Assembly: GCA_023269245.1 (NCBI GenBank)
Contig: JAHFMB010000029.1
Coordinates: forward strand, 1 to 9,884
Length of the DNA: 9,884 bases
DNA from: Candidatus Tayloriibacteriota bacterium
GTDB lineage: Bacteria > Patescibacteriota > Minisyncoccia > Phycocordibacterales > PALSA-1337
Direction: 5' to 3'
Every line of letters starts with the position of its first letter. The stretch's first letter is position 1. Shown here piece after piece: positions 1 to 7,084 of the stretch. A program made the position numbers and the translations under genes. The notes under the pieces were generated by a model, which did no database searches, had not been told where the DNA came from, and worked only from the letters and a program-made list of their open reading frames with translations.

Positions 1-3000
1 ATTTTTCCAAGCATAGTGTTGATGTCACCGTGTCTGATAGCACTGCTAATTGTTTCATCATCAAAACTCGCATATGCTCCTATACCGGAAGCAAGTGAAT
101 GAAGGAATCGACGTGGACTGCTGCGGACTTTACTCGGATGAGTTCCGATTGAGTGGGTGTTTGGAATAGGTGTTCCATTTCTGGTTTGATTAGATCGTAA
201 TAATGAAATTCTCCGTCCGATATCAACGTCCTCAGTTGTTCCGAGCCGTGACAGATGTGAATTTAGTCCATATCCATCAATCTGAGCGTAAACTTCTGCA
301 GAGAAGCTTGTGTTCCAGCCACCGGTAATTACCGTATTCCAGAAGAAATTGAAGTTTTCGTTTACTTCGGGTCTTAGGGATTTGTCGCGCAGTAATTGTT
401 CTACAAGTATTCCGTTGAAACGGTCCATTTTAAGAAGGTCGTTTTGCCGTAAAATACTTTCGTCAAAATATTGTTTACCCCTGAGTGCATCTATCTCAGG
501 GTGTTCATCGTATTTTTTAATACACCTCTCGATAGTAAGACGATCAGCCGCAGTAACTTCTGCATCTTCAGAGAATATGTAGAGCGATCCGTCTTGCTTA
601 GGTCTATCTAAAGAACGCATTAGAGCAAGGTCTGTTGTGTATTTTCGGGCCGCACCTACTCCGCCTTCTTCATCGGGAAACACTTTATGGACAACTTTTA
701 CATTTATTTCGGGATGATCTTTCTGGAATCGTAAGACCTCTCCCATGGTATTGTCCTCGGCATTACTTTGTCTTCGATTCACGTTGACAATAATTTCCCA
801 GGAATCTTTAGGAGCTGTTTGGCTCAACCATTGAGAAAGCGCGTTGTATGCATATTTTTCTTCCTGAAACATAACTAAGTGCATGGTTGCACGATTATGT
901 TCGGACATTGGCCCGATTTCCTTAGCCTTTTGTCGTAGTTCAGCAAGATACGCTGGATCCTGATGAGCCAGATATTCTTTAATCCGTTGCCGTTCGCGTG
1001 CGACATTACGGGTAATTTCTGTACTGTTTTCATGGACCATTTTTCCGTCAACGATTTTATATGGTTCCGGATTCATATGATTAAAGGGAGTTGTTTTAAG
1101 CCACTCAATATACTGTTCAACCGATTGATCTCCCTGATAATTCATTGATCCTGATCCGCTCGGACCTGCCATTCCGCTAGGCCCAAATATTCTTGGGTTA
1201 ATCTGATGTTCTATAGTGGTTGGCGCTGTAGTTACGGCTTCTGTTCCCGGCTTGAGGCCCTCGCGCGGGAGAGGAGCCACGGCGGGGATGGGCCACAAGC
1301 TTACCGGCACCGCGCCGCCACCGACCGTTTGTTCAATGATGCCGGTATAACTCGTAAGTCCGGCTCCCGGTATGGCAGGTGCCCCCAACAGGCGCATAAG
1401 CTCGTTAAAATCCGCTGCGGTCACCGGCTGATCCGCGACACCAATTTTGTAGACGAGGGCATCCAAGTGCCCGTTCACCGGGTCCGCTTTTTCCATCGCG
1501 GCCATCATGTCGCGCCATCCCAGCGCACCTGCTCCATGCGTCGGTAGACCCATATCCTGAATGATTTTGTCATGAAGAGCTATCGTTTGATCCATTGCAT
1601 GACCGAATACGGGAACATTTTCCGGTTTAAAGACATCCGGAACCTGATGGAAAATAAGATTATCCGGCATCTTTTGGTAATCTATGAATTTGTCGCCCTG
1701 ATCATTAGTTATGTAATGCACTATGCGATGATATCCTTCAATTTGTTGATCAATGCCAACTTGATTATTTTGTTGGATGTCGTGAACGTTAAACCTGAAC
1801 AATTTATCCGCAAAATTAGCAGCGGGTTCTACGTGCTTGAAGTGTTCTGAAGATGCGCCGATGTTATGGCTTATCCAGCCCCATTCACCATTATTTGGTC
1901 CTCCAGCGCTCGCCATTTCACCCGCGCTTACGTTAAATCCGCTGGTAGATACCACGCCGCCCGGCTCACCGGCCAATCCCTGCACCCTTGCCAGATTATC
2001 AAAGTGGAGACCGTTGGCGATCGCATCGTGAGAACTATTGAGTGCATCAGTGTTCATGATTTGGCCTGAGTTGTCTATCTGCACTCCATGTATTAACGTG
2101 GCTCCGTGTGCGTCCGTCAGGTTGTAGGTATGGTGCGTCGCATCAAATACGAGGGATGTATGATCCGGAATCTGTGCATGGATAACGTGATCAAAACCCG
2201 GTAATTCGGGGTGAAGCGGAGGAATGCCGGGCACGTTAATTTCATGTATCGGAACGGTTTGCGCGTGACCGTGGAGGAGATCGGCAAGAAGTGTCCCATG
2301 TCCAAGCGACTGTAGCCCTTGCCCGGTAAGATTTCCGGCTTCAGAGAGAGCCGTACCGATGACTGTTCCTATGGCCCCTGCCGTGACGCCTCGGCTGACC
2401 GCTTCATACCGGATAGCGCTGTTAAGTTCGCGTTCAATTGCATTAAGACCTTCAGCACGTCCTTTTTCTTCGGCCTTTCCGTAAATACCTAGTAATTTCC
2501 TACGGAAAATTTTAACGGCAGGAGACTTATCCGATACTTCGTTGAGGACCGCTTTTACGGGATCATCAAGACTTGCGAGTTGTTGTTGACCATCAAGAAG
2601 AATTTGGGACTGAGCTTCAGTGAGTACTTTTGTCCATTCGGTGATCGTGTGTCCGTTAAAATCTTTTCTTTCACCAAATTGTCCTACTAAATCTTTTTCG
2701 AGTCTATTAATTTCCAAATCCAGATTTGTCCGACCGACGTCTATCTGTGCGCCCCACTCAATGAGGCTAAAATTGTTTTTTGAGGACCGTGCAGATACTG
2801 CACGGCGTGCCTTGGCGTCTGCTAGAGCAGCGAATGTTCTGTTGAGTTCGGCAGGATTCATCGATTTATTGAACATTCCATCGTGATAAGATGCCGCTTG
2901 CATGCGGCCAATAAGATCAGTGACAGAAACCATGGGAATTTCCCTGGCGTGGAACCATTCACGGGCTGCATCTCCGGCCTGCGGAAGTCCGCCGCCGCGT

Positions 3001-4730
3001 TCCCGCTCCATATGGTACCGTCGGAGTTCATCATGCATCAGGGCACTGTGCCGGATACCGGCAATAGTTCCGGCTACTGCGCCGCCGCCTAGGAATCCGC
3101 CGAGAAGGCGTCCAACGCTTCCGGCAAGCGTACGCGGAATGTACGCAAGCGTGATGCCAATTGCGGTTGCGGTTCCCAACGTGGCCTCATTACCGGCAGC
3201 GGCACCAAGCCAGTGATGCGAAGTGATCCAGCTTACCGCTTTTTGCGTTGCGCTTTTTTCATACTGTGTTGATTCTCCCATTTGCGCCATACCAATCCTG
3301 ATGTCCATTTTGGCAAACTGCGCATCCATGATCATGCGATCGTTCGCGTCACGGATCGTCGGTTTTTCGTTTTTAATAAGCATGGTGAGGGAGGACGCGT
3401 ATATATCGCTTTGACCCTGGATGTGTGCTTGCCCGAAAGCGTCAATTTGTCTGGCCATTTCTTTGCCATCAATTTTCCCGTCCAGGTAATCTGCGCGGAT
3501 TTTGGTTAATACGCCCATCATCGTCGCGTGCTCAGGAGATCCTTCCTTGAATGTTGTGACGTATTCACCTAAATTTTTACGGATTGCCCCTTCACCGTCT
3601 AAGAAACTAGTTTCAAAACGCTGTGCAATTGCGTCGGCATTTTTCTCAAAACCCTCAAGCAGCGCCTGATCGTTTGTCCGATACATATCGCCGGCAATTT
3701 CCAGCGCGTAGGTTTCTTGTGTCGTCTGGCCGCCAATACCACTTTTCACCCAATCGGCAAGTTTAGTTAAACCTACCCGAATGTCGTGTTTACTGCCGAC
3801 CTCACGGTCATAGCGCTCTTTTGCACGTTGTTGAATGACAGCAAACGTTTCATCAGAAATCATCACGTGCGTGTTTTCTACAAGTTTCTGCACGTATTGC
3901 CGCTGATGTTCGAGAATGAGCTCCTGCGCGACATTACCTTTCCAGATTTTGGTGAAAATATCTTTGGACTTGGCATTTATCTCTTCAAGATTCTTAGCGG
4001 CTCGGACGGCAAAGCTTTGTTTTGTGTCAATTCCGACCACGCTGATGGCTTCCGGCTTGCGCGGGGTTGCACGCTGTTGAAGTTCCGTAAGTGCCGGCGG
4101 GGGAGCAGGTGGCGTTTCGGCAGGGTTACCACCGGGCGGCGTGTTGGTCGCGGGATTACTTTCCGTCGGTCCGGGAGGATGGGTTTCGGCAGGCTGAGGT
4201 TGGGCCGCCGGATTTGCTTCCGCAGCGGCTGTAGGATTTGGGTTAGGATCTGGTTCCTCCATTCCCGCATCCATCGCGGAGTCGCCGCCTATCGAAGGAG
4301 TAGTTTCCGTTTCCTCAAGCGCAGGAGGAACCATTGTAAAGTCATCTACTGGTTTCATAAATTTTTGTCCATCCGCAAATTCAAATTGAAGTGCTTTGAC
4401 ATTTGTGGCAGCAATTGCGCCTCCCTTGTCGTAGTTAAGAGGGAAATACGTAACAATTTTATTTTTCTCACGACTGCCAAGGGGAGTAATTTTAGGCATA
4501 TCACCTTTGGCTTTGGCATCCGGTGGAGAAATAAAGGCATCCTGAATTTCTATGTTATGAATGACCGTTTTTATTTTCGGTTGAAATATCGTCGGATCCT
4601 CGCCAGTGCCGCCTGTGAATACGAGACCTTTCATGATTTCTTTGGCGTTTTGTTGAAGACTGGAGTCCCGATGCACCGTGTCCCGGATTATATGGAGTGC
4701 TGATGGTAGTTGGGACGGGTTTTCTGGCAT
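1..4730 (-). CDS. Giant membrane protein with C-terminal GT2-like glycosyltransferase domain (partial, runs off left edge)
   Basis: Read on the minus strand from ATG 4730, the frame has no stop for 1576 codons and leaves the window, so the true C-terminus is missing. Order seen: N-terminal domain (1-150); low-complexity Pro/Ala/Glu/Asn/Thr linker (about 157-215); long helical region (220-510) containing IFTKIWKGN near 257; two hydrophobic Gly-rich helices (516-532 and 542-559) separated by PRTLAGS, likely a membrane hairpin; charged helical region (560-775); a third weaker Gly/Ala-rich helix (778-795); a His/Asn/Gly-rich region (800-1230); and a GT-A fold domain (about 1307-1515). The last has a first strand WEIIVNVN (1311 on), GVGAARKY (Arg1362), an acidic SEDAEV (Asp1389, Glu1391) where family 2 enzymes carry DXD, GGWNTSF (1470 on) and TTEDVDIGRR (Glu1500-Asp1501), the usual acceptor-side ED motif. 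The domain and order suggest sugar transfer at the membrane, using a nucleotide sugar on the cytoplasmic face. Donor and acceptor are unknown. The start lies 3 nt after the stop of the upstream gene with no clear Shine-Dalgarno, so translation is probably coupled. Cysteine is almost absent. The open frame is certain; the glycosyltransferase call is likely; topology is inferred. Confidence 0.85.
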   Translation of the reverse strand, partial: MPENPSQLPSALHIIRDTVHRDSSLQQNAKEIMKGLVFTGGTGEDPTIFQPKIKTVIHNIEIQDAFISPPDAKAKGDMPKITPLGSREKNKIVTYFPLNYDKGGAIAATNVKALQFEFADGQKFMKPVDDFTMVPPALEETETTPSIGGDSAMDAGMEEPDPNPNPTAAAEANPAAQPQPAETHPPGPTESNPATNTPPGGNPAETPPAPPPALTELQQRATPRKPEAISVVGIDTKQSFAVRAAKNLEEINAKSKDIFTKIWKGNVAQELILEHQRQYVQKLVENTHVMISDETFAVIQQRAKERYDREVGSKHDIRVGLTKLADWVKSGIGGQTTQETYALEIAGDMYRTNDQALLEGFEKNADAIAQRFETSFLDGEGAIRKNLGEYVTTFKEGSPEHATMMGVLTKIRADYLDGKIDGKEMARQIDAFGQAHIQGQSDIYASSLTMLIKNEKPTIRDANDRMIMDAQFAKMDIRIGMAQMGESTQYEKSATQKAVSWITSHHWLGAAAGNEATLGTATAIGITLAYIPRTLAGSVGRLLGGFLGGGAVAGTIAGIRHSALMHDELRRYHMERERGGGLPQAGDAAREWFHAREIPMVSVTDLIGRMQAASYHDGMFNKSMNPAELNRTFAALADAKARRAVSARSSKNNFSLIEWGAQIDVGRTNLDLEINRLEKDLVGQFGERKDFNGHTITEWTKVLTEAQSQILLDGQQQLASLDDPVKAVLNEVSDKSPAVKIFRRKLLGIYGKAEEKGRAEGLNAIERELNSAIRYEAVSRGVTAGAIGTVIGTALSEAGNLTGQGLQSLGHGTLLADLLHGHAQTVPIHEINVPGIPPLHPELPGFDHVIHAQIPDHTSLVFDATHHTYNLTDAHGATLIHGVQIDNSGQIMNTDALNSSHDAIANGLHFDNLARVQGLAGEPGGVVSTSGFNVSAGEMASAGGPNNGEWGWISHNIGASSEHFKHVEPAANFADKLFRFNVHDIQQNNQVGIDQQIEGYHRIVHYITNDQGDKFIDYQKMPDNLIFHQVPDVFKPENVPVFGHAMDQTIALHDKIIQDMGLPTHGAGALGWRDMMAAMEKADPVNGHLDALVYKIGVADQPVTAADFNELMRLLGAPAIPGAGLTSYTGIIEQTVGGGAVPVSLWPIPAVAPLPREGLKPGTEAVTTAPTTIEHQINPRIFGPSGMAGPSGSGSMNYQGDQSVEQYIEWLKTTPFNHMNPEPYKIVDGKMVHENSTEITRNVARERQRIKEYLAHQDPAYLAELRQKAKEIGPMSEHNRATMHLVMFQEEKYAYNALSQWLSQTAPKDSWEIIVNVNRRQSNAEDNTMGEVLRFQKDHPEINVKVVHKVFPDEEGGVGAARKYTTDLALMRSLDRPKQDGSLYIFSEDAEVTAADRLTIERCIKKYDEHPEIDALRGKQYFDESILRQNDLLKMDRFNGILVEQLLRDKSLRPEVNENFNFFWNTVITGGWNTSFSAEVYAQIDGYGLNSHLSRLGTTEDVDIGRRISLLRSNQTRNGTPIPNTHSIGTHPSKVRSSPRRFLHSLASGIGAYASFDDETISSAIRHGDINTMLGK

Positions 4731-4733
4731 ATG

Positions 4734-5063
4734 TTATAAGCTCGCTGTTTCCGGGTGCATATAGGTTTGTCCGAAATCCATCATGGCTTTGGCAAAAAAT
4801 ACTTCGGTATCGGGAATGTGAGACTGGATAAACTGGAGAACTTTCTCCGGTTTGGTATCGTCCTGGGCAAGATCCTGGAATTTTTTCAAATCAGCGGGTG
4901 ATTTGTCGGCAATCGCATTCATGGCAGAGAGGATGAGCCACTTTTCGAGTCGGGGAGAGAGTTCCGCCACGAGTTGGTCGTGGACTTCGGTGGAGATATC
5001 TGCCCCGTGTTTTTGGGTGACGAGGGTAGAGAGGTAATGGGTGAGTGACGGACTATCTATCAT
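4734..5063 (-). CDS. Small helical protein, possibly DUF5663-like, upstream of the giant glycosyltransferase
   Basis: This 109-residue soluble protein starts MIDSPSLTHYL. The ATG at 5063 is chosen because AGGA lies about 10 nt upstream. Starts further upstream (to 5150) would add an unlikely Cys/Tyr/Arg-rich N-terminus. The body is predicted all helical: LSPRLEKWLILSAMNAI, then SPADLKKFQDLAQ, then PEKVLQFIQSHIPD, then VFFAKAMMDFGQTY. From memory this pattern (a 'P.LE..L..' helix, a middle helix, then 'IPD.E..F...M..F...Y') resembles DUF5663, a family of unknown function common in CPR genomes; I could not check it. There is no signal peptide or membrane segment. It ends 3 nt before the giant gene, which implies co-translation and perhaps physical association with that protein. 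Function unknown. Confidence 0.75.
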   Translation of the reverse strand: MIDSPSLTHYLSTLVTQKHGADISTEVHDQLVAELSPRLEKWLILSAMNAIADKSPADLKKFQDLAQDDTKPEKVLQFIQSHIPDTEVFFAKAMMDFGQTYMHPETASL

Positions 5064-5168
5064 AAGAATATTCCTATATCCACTGTGGCGTGAGTATGAA
5101 GGTCCGTCAAGTCCCATAAAAAGATAACAGAGTATACCTCTATGTATCAAAAGAGTTCTTGAGAGCGT

Positions 5169-5582
5169 TTATGATGTAGTTGAATTCTGAGAGGTGGCTG
5201 TGTCTTTGGGCGAGGCTTTTCCCGATCCCGTCCATTCGAGTTTGATATCCTGCGCGATGGCGCGTTTGGCAAGCTTGGTGGCCGCATCATATTGTCCCTG
5301 ACGTATGAGTTCCTGGACGTTGTTGCCTATCGGTTTGACGATTTGGTCTTCGTACTGCTGCATGACGGGGAGCACAACCGGCGCGAGCTCCTGTACGATG
5401 TCATCCAGGCGTGAGACTGCTTTGTAGAGGTCCTCAAAGCTCATGTCGGGCTTGAGGGTGTCCAAGACGATCTGGGACGCTTGCTGGGCACGCTCCTCGG
5501 TCATCGATCCGTCGGCAAGCTTCGCTTTGATAAGCTCCACTACCTGCAGTTCTATCTGTTGACGGATATCATCGGGAGACAT
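5169..5582 (-). CDS. Conserved-looking helical protein of unknown function, 137 aa
   Basis: The protein begins MSPDDIRQQIELQ and ends TAA at 5169. It looks soluble and almost entirely helical: a first helix IELQVVELIKAKLADG, then MTEERAQQASQIVLDTL, a Phe-Glu-Asp-Leu segment, VQELAPVVLPVMQQYEDQIV, and VQELIRQGQYDAATKLAKRAI, followed by a disordered Ser/Thr/Lys tail from about residue 117. I believe similar helical proteins occur beside large envelope genes in CPR genomes, but that is memory only. No Shine-Dalgarno precedes the ATG. A GATACT lies 6 nt before it, which could be a -10 giving a leaderless message; alternatively the gene is read by coupling with the ORF that stops 11 nt upstream. 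It is second in a probable minus-strand operon leading to the giant glycosyltransferase protein. Function unknown. Confidence 0.75.
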   Translation of the reverse strand: MSPDDIRQQIELQVVELIKAKLADGSMTEERAQQASQIVLDTLKPDMSFEDLYKAVSRLDDIVQELAPVVLPVMQQYEDQIVKPIGNNVQELIRQGQYDAATKLAKRAIAQDIKLEWTGSGKASPKDTATSQNSTTS

Positions 5583-5593
5583 GTATTTAGTAT

Positions 5594-5731
5594 CTAGGAT
5601 TTAGGAGTAGGTGACAAGGGGAGAAACGCATGCTCCAGTTTTTTGTAGGCCCAATGTTCAATGTGGTCAAAAAGTTTTTTGAGGTCAATATTTTGGGAAA
5701 GCGGTGCCGCTTGCAACTCTGTTTCCAACAT
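5594..5731 (-). CDS. Putative 45-residue first ORF of the minus-strand operon
   Basis: From ATG 5731 the frame encodes MLETELQAAPLSQ, then a helix IDLKKLFDHIEHWAYKKLEHAF, and ends in a Pro/Ser tail. The start is chosen because an extended -10 (TGCTATACT) lies 9 nt upstream, so the ATG falls just after the expected transcription start and the message would be nearly leaderless. The frame stays open upstream to a TTG at 5827, which would add a hydrophobic segment (FVDFLSLCSPVCVLFCYTLL), but that extension has no ribosome site and would run across the promoter. The gene ends 11 nt before the next gene. It is short and not recognised, so it may be only a leader ORF. Confidence 0.4.
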   Translation of the reverse strand: MLETELQAAPLSQNIDLKKLFDHIEHWAYKKLEHAFLPLSPTPKS

Positions 5732-5740
5732 AGCAAGAAG

Positions 5741-5749
5741 AGTATAGCA
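5741..5749 (-). promoter_or_regulatory. Extended -10 promoter of the operon leading to the giant protein
   Basis: On the minus strand the sequence reads TGCTATACT, a TGn extended -10 with five of six bases of TATAAT. No good -35 is seen 17 nt upstream, as is common for extended -10 promoters. The predicted start is near 5734, only 3-4 nt before ATG 5731. Confidence 0.5.
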
Positions 5750-5861
5750 AAAAAGAACACAAACCGGAGAGCAAAGAGACAAAAAATCGACAAACGTCGA
5801 AACATCAGCGCGAACGCCAAAGTTCAACTATTCGTCAATCTTTGTCACTTCCCGTGCAGAG

Positions 5862-5890
5862 GTCCCTCACATCATGAGGAGGTGAGGGAC
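5862..5890 (-). terminator. Hairpin after the small membrane protein gene, terminator-like without U-tract
   Basis: A perfect 9-bp inverted repeat (GTCCCTCAC at 5862-5870, GTGAGGGAC at 5882-5890) with an 11-nt loop lies 16 nt past the stop of the membrane protein gene and before the next promoter. The position fits termination, or 3'-end protection, of the minus-strand transcript, but no T-run follows on either strand, so intrinsic termination is uncertain. Confidence 0.4.
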
Positions 5891-5905
5891 ATGCAGCGGA
5901 GAAAT

Positions 5906-6136
5906 TTAGGGTAGCAACCCAAGCACTTGCGTGAGCAGGTGCGTGAACGGCCACGTATGGAACGCGGCTGAAAAGGTTGCTGCTGCTATTAGGATCGCCA
6001 CAAGGAATGCGGCGATTGTGAGCCAAGGAAAGTCCTTTTTGACAGTTACCGAAGGTTTTTGTCTTCGTATCCATTTCGGATTTTCCTCTGACCGACTCTC
6101 AAACTGTTCAAAACTTGGATCCTTTCTTTGAGACAT
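5906..6136 (-). CDS. Small single-pass membrane protein, 76 aa
   Basis: ATG 6136 is preceded by a strong Shine-Dalgarno GGAGGA with a 5-nt spacer, which fixes this start over longer versions. Residues 1-36 are hydrophilic and charged (MSQRKDPSFEQFESR...KPSVTVKKD) and probably cytoplasmic. Residues 38-58 (PWLTIAAFLVAILIAAATFSA) form one transmembrane helix, followed by a short hydrophobic tail (HTWPFTHLLTQVLGLLP) that may lie in the membrane interface. No catalytic or cofactor motif is visible and the family is not recognised. The gene is monocistronic: it has its own near-consensus promoter (6272-6300), a folded leader of about 130 nt, and a hairpin just after the stop. Strong transcription plus strong translation signals suggest an abundant membrane component. 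Confidence 0.75.
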   Translation of the reverse strand: MSQRKDPSFEQFESRSEENPKWIRRQKPSVTVKKDFPWLTIAAFLVAILIAAATFSAAFHTWPFTHLLTQVLGLLP

Positions 6137-6265
6137 TATTTTCCTCCGAATAGATTTTTTGGGCGTGCACAGCCTCACGATCAACGAGTGATCGGGACGA
6201 TGTGCCGCCCAGAATGGAGGCTAGCTCTCCGGTTTGGTAAGGTGCGAAATATGCACAAAACACAA
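6137..6265 (-). promoter_or_regulatory. Structured 5' leader of the small membrane protein gene
   Basis: The leader of about 129 nt between the predicted start (near 6265) and the ATG holds a composite hairpin. The outer stem pairs 6161-6171 with 6201-6210 (10 bp with one bulged base). The inner stem is CGATCA/TGATCG (6178-6183 with 6189-6194) around a 5-nt loop. A small palindrome GGAG...CTCC occupies 6216-6230. The outer stem ends about 14 nt before the Shine-Dalgarno. A cis-regulatory role is an inference; no known riboswitch motif is recognised. Confidence 0.4.
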
Positions 6266-6271
6266 ATACGA

Positions 6272-6300
6272 AGTATATCAGAAATACTATGGGATGTCAA
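6272..6300 (-). promoter_or_regulatory. Near-consensus sigma-70-type promoter for the small membrane protein gene
   Basis: On the minus strand there is a perfect -35 TTGACA (6295-6300), a 17-nt spacer ending in TGA, and -10 TATACT (6272-6277). This combines an ideal -35, ideal spacing and an extended -10. Transcription should start near 6265. It is the strongest promoter in the window by consensus match. Confidence 0.8.
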
Positions 6301-6336
6301 GATGGAAGGAGAAATTTGAGGCTAAAGTTCAGGAAA

Positions 6337-6376
6337 GGGCACAATGCGCGGAAGCGTATTGGTAGGCACTGTGCCC
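6337..6376 (-). terminator. Terminator-like hairpin closing the four-gene operon
   Basis: An 11-bp inverted repeat with one G-T pair (6337-6347 with 6366-6376) lies 24 nt past the last stop codon of the minus-strand operon. On that strand the stem is followed by TTTCCTGAACTTT, only a weak T-tract. Position and stem strength support a terminator; the large loop (18 nt) and poor T-tract weaken it. Confidence 0.5.
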
Positions 6377-6400
6377 AATCCTGTGTAATGTAATGCAGCG

Positions 6401-6658
6401 TTATGTCGTTATAAGAAAGGCGTTTGTCTCTTTGACTTCGTCGCTCCCAACGAGCGGTATGCCAATAAGGCGTTCGAGAATGCTGTTGGTGCCTTGCCCG
6501 ACCAATCGCATGTATTGTTCGGTCTTGATGGAACATTTGGCTGAAGCCAATACTCGCTGGCCCAGTTGTTTCAGCTCTTTTGTAACTGCCTCCACAAAGA
6601 ATTCTTCAGCCATTTCGGAAATTGGCAGCTTTGTTTGTACTGCTGGGTATATTGTCAT
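6401..6658 (-). CDS. Small protein of tandem paralog family, fourth gene of the operon (85 aa)
   Basis: Translated from ATG 6658 behind AAGGAAAG. A helix (about 15-40: SEMAEEFFVEAVTKELKQLGQRVLASA) leads into CSIKTEQYMRLVG, then SILERLIGIPLVGSD (59-73), and ends ETNAFLITT. The C-terminal third aligns by eye with the gene upstream: SILERLIGIPLVGSDEVKETNAFLI against NILDWLNRSKITIMTSQGINLERGFWL, with matching hydrophobic positions, a Ser and a Glu before the final aromatic. It lacks the terminal Ala seen in the other three. No signal peptide, membrane helix or catalytic motif is visible. It is separated from the preceding gene by 76 nt containing one copy of the 49-bp hairpin repeat. Function unknown; membership of the paralog set is an inference from pattern. 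Confidence 0.7.
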   Translation of the reverse strand: MTIYPAVQTKLPISEMAEEFFVEAVTKELKQLGQRVLASAKCSIKTEQYMRLVGQGTNSILERLIGIPLVGSDEVKETNAFLITT

Positions 6659-6674
6659 TGTTTCTTTCCTTATT

Positions 6675-6723
6675 TGATCTATTTCGACCGGGATTTTGGG
6701 ATTTTCCCGATCAAATTGACGAC
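6675..6723 (-). repeat. Intergenic 49-bp hairpin repeat, copy A
   Basis: Copy A matches copy B at 7036-7084 in 47 of 49 positions, the first 40 being identical. On the transcribed (minus) strand it folds into an 8-bp stem, GATCGGGA/TCCCGGTC with one G-T pair, and an 11-nt A-rich loop. It lies between the third and fourth genes of the operon, just after the stop of the third and before the ribosome site of the fourth. Confidence 0.9.
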
Positions 6724-6734
6724 GGTCTTAATTT

Positions 6735-7019
6735 TTACGCCAGCCAGAAGCCTCTTTCCAGATTGATCCCTTGAGAAGTCATGATGGTAATTTTGGATCT
6801 GTTAAGCCAATCCAAAATATTTGGGTTCAAGGCGGCCGCGACTTTTGGGTGAAGCACGATTGTATCAATCTTCTCGTTAAGTTCGCGTTTGGCAAGTTGG
6901 ATGCATGTCAAAATGTCACCTGTTGCATCGGCTGGAAGAACCATTATCCAAGGCCCTATCAAACTGTATCCTTGAAATTCTTTTCCCTGTGGGAAAGTAG
7001 CAAATTGTTGATCGTTCAT
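6735..7019 (-). CDS. Small protein of tandem paralog family, third gene of the operon (94 aa)
   Basis: ATG 7019 follows a strong GGAGGAAAA site. The predicted order is strand-helix-strand-helix-strand: PWIMVLP (23-29), GDILTCIQLAKRELNE (34-49), DTIVLHP (52-58), VAAALNPNILDWLNRS (60-75), KITIMTS (76-82), and a closing GFWLA. The DTIVLHP...GFWLA half aligns with FLVVSP...KFWIA in the preceding gene, and the first half with LIVLSN...KTLFIN in the first gene. The protein looks soluble and cytoplasmic. No active-site motif is recognised. Hairpin repeats flank the gene on both sides, so gene plus repeat may have been duplicated as a unit of about 361 bp. Function unknown. Confidence 0.75.
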   Translation of the reverse strand: MNDQQFATFPQGKEFQGYSLIGPWIMVLPADATGDILTCIQLAKRELNEKIDTIVLHPKVAAALNPNILDWLNRSKITIMTSQGINLERGFWLA

Positions 7020-7035
7020 TTTTCCTCCGAAATAA

Positions 7036-7084
7036 TGATCTATTTCGACCGGGATTTTGGGATTTTCCCGATCAAGTTGAGGAC
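7036..7084 (-). repeat. Intergenic 49-bp hairpin repeat, copy B
   Basis: This second copy begins immediately after the TGA of the second gene of the operon and ends 9 nt before the GGAGG of the third. It differs from copy A only at two positions near its distal end. The same 8-bp stem with an 11-nt loop forms on the minus strand. No third copy is present in the 30-nt gap between the first and second genes. Confidence 0.9.

Noticed and set aside
1206..1547. 113-residue plus-strand frame
   Set aside because: Antisense shadow in codon register with the giant glycosyltransferase gene; low-quality His/Arg-rich composition and no start signals.
3786..4703. 305-residue open frame on the plus strand
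   Set aside because: It is in codon register with, and antisense to, the giant protein gene. Its Arg/Phe/Gly-rich composition is what the complement of that gene produces, and no ribosome site or recognisable domain is present.
5630..5914. 94-residue plus-strand frame, Lys/Arg-rich
   Set aside because: It runs antisense across the promoter, the small ORF and the hairpin at 5862-5890, with no ribosome site.
7036..7084. CRISPR-like repeat pair
   Set aside because: Only two copies, separated by a whole gene rather than a spacer, and no cas genes in the window.
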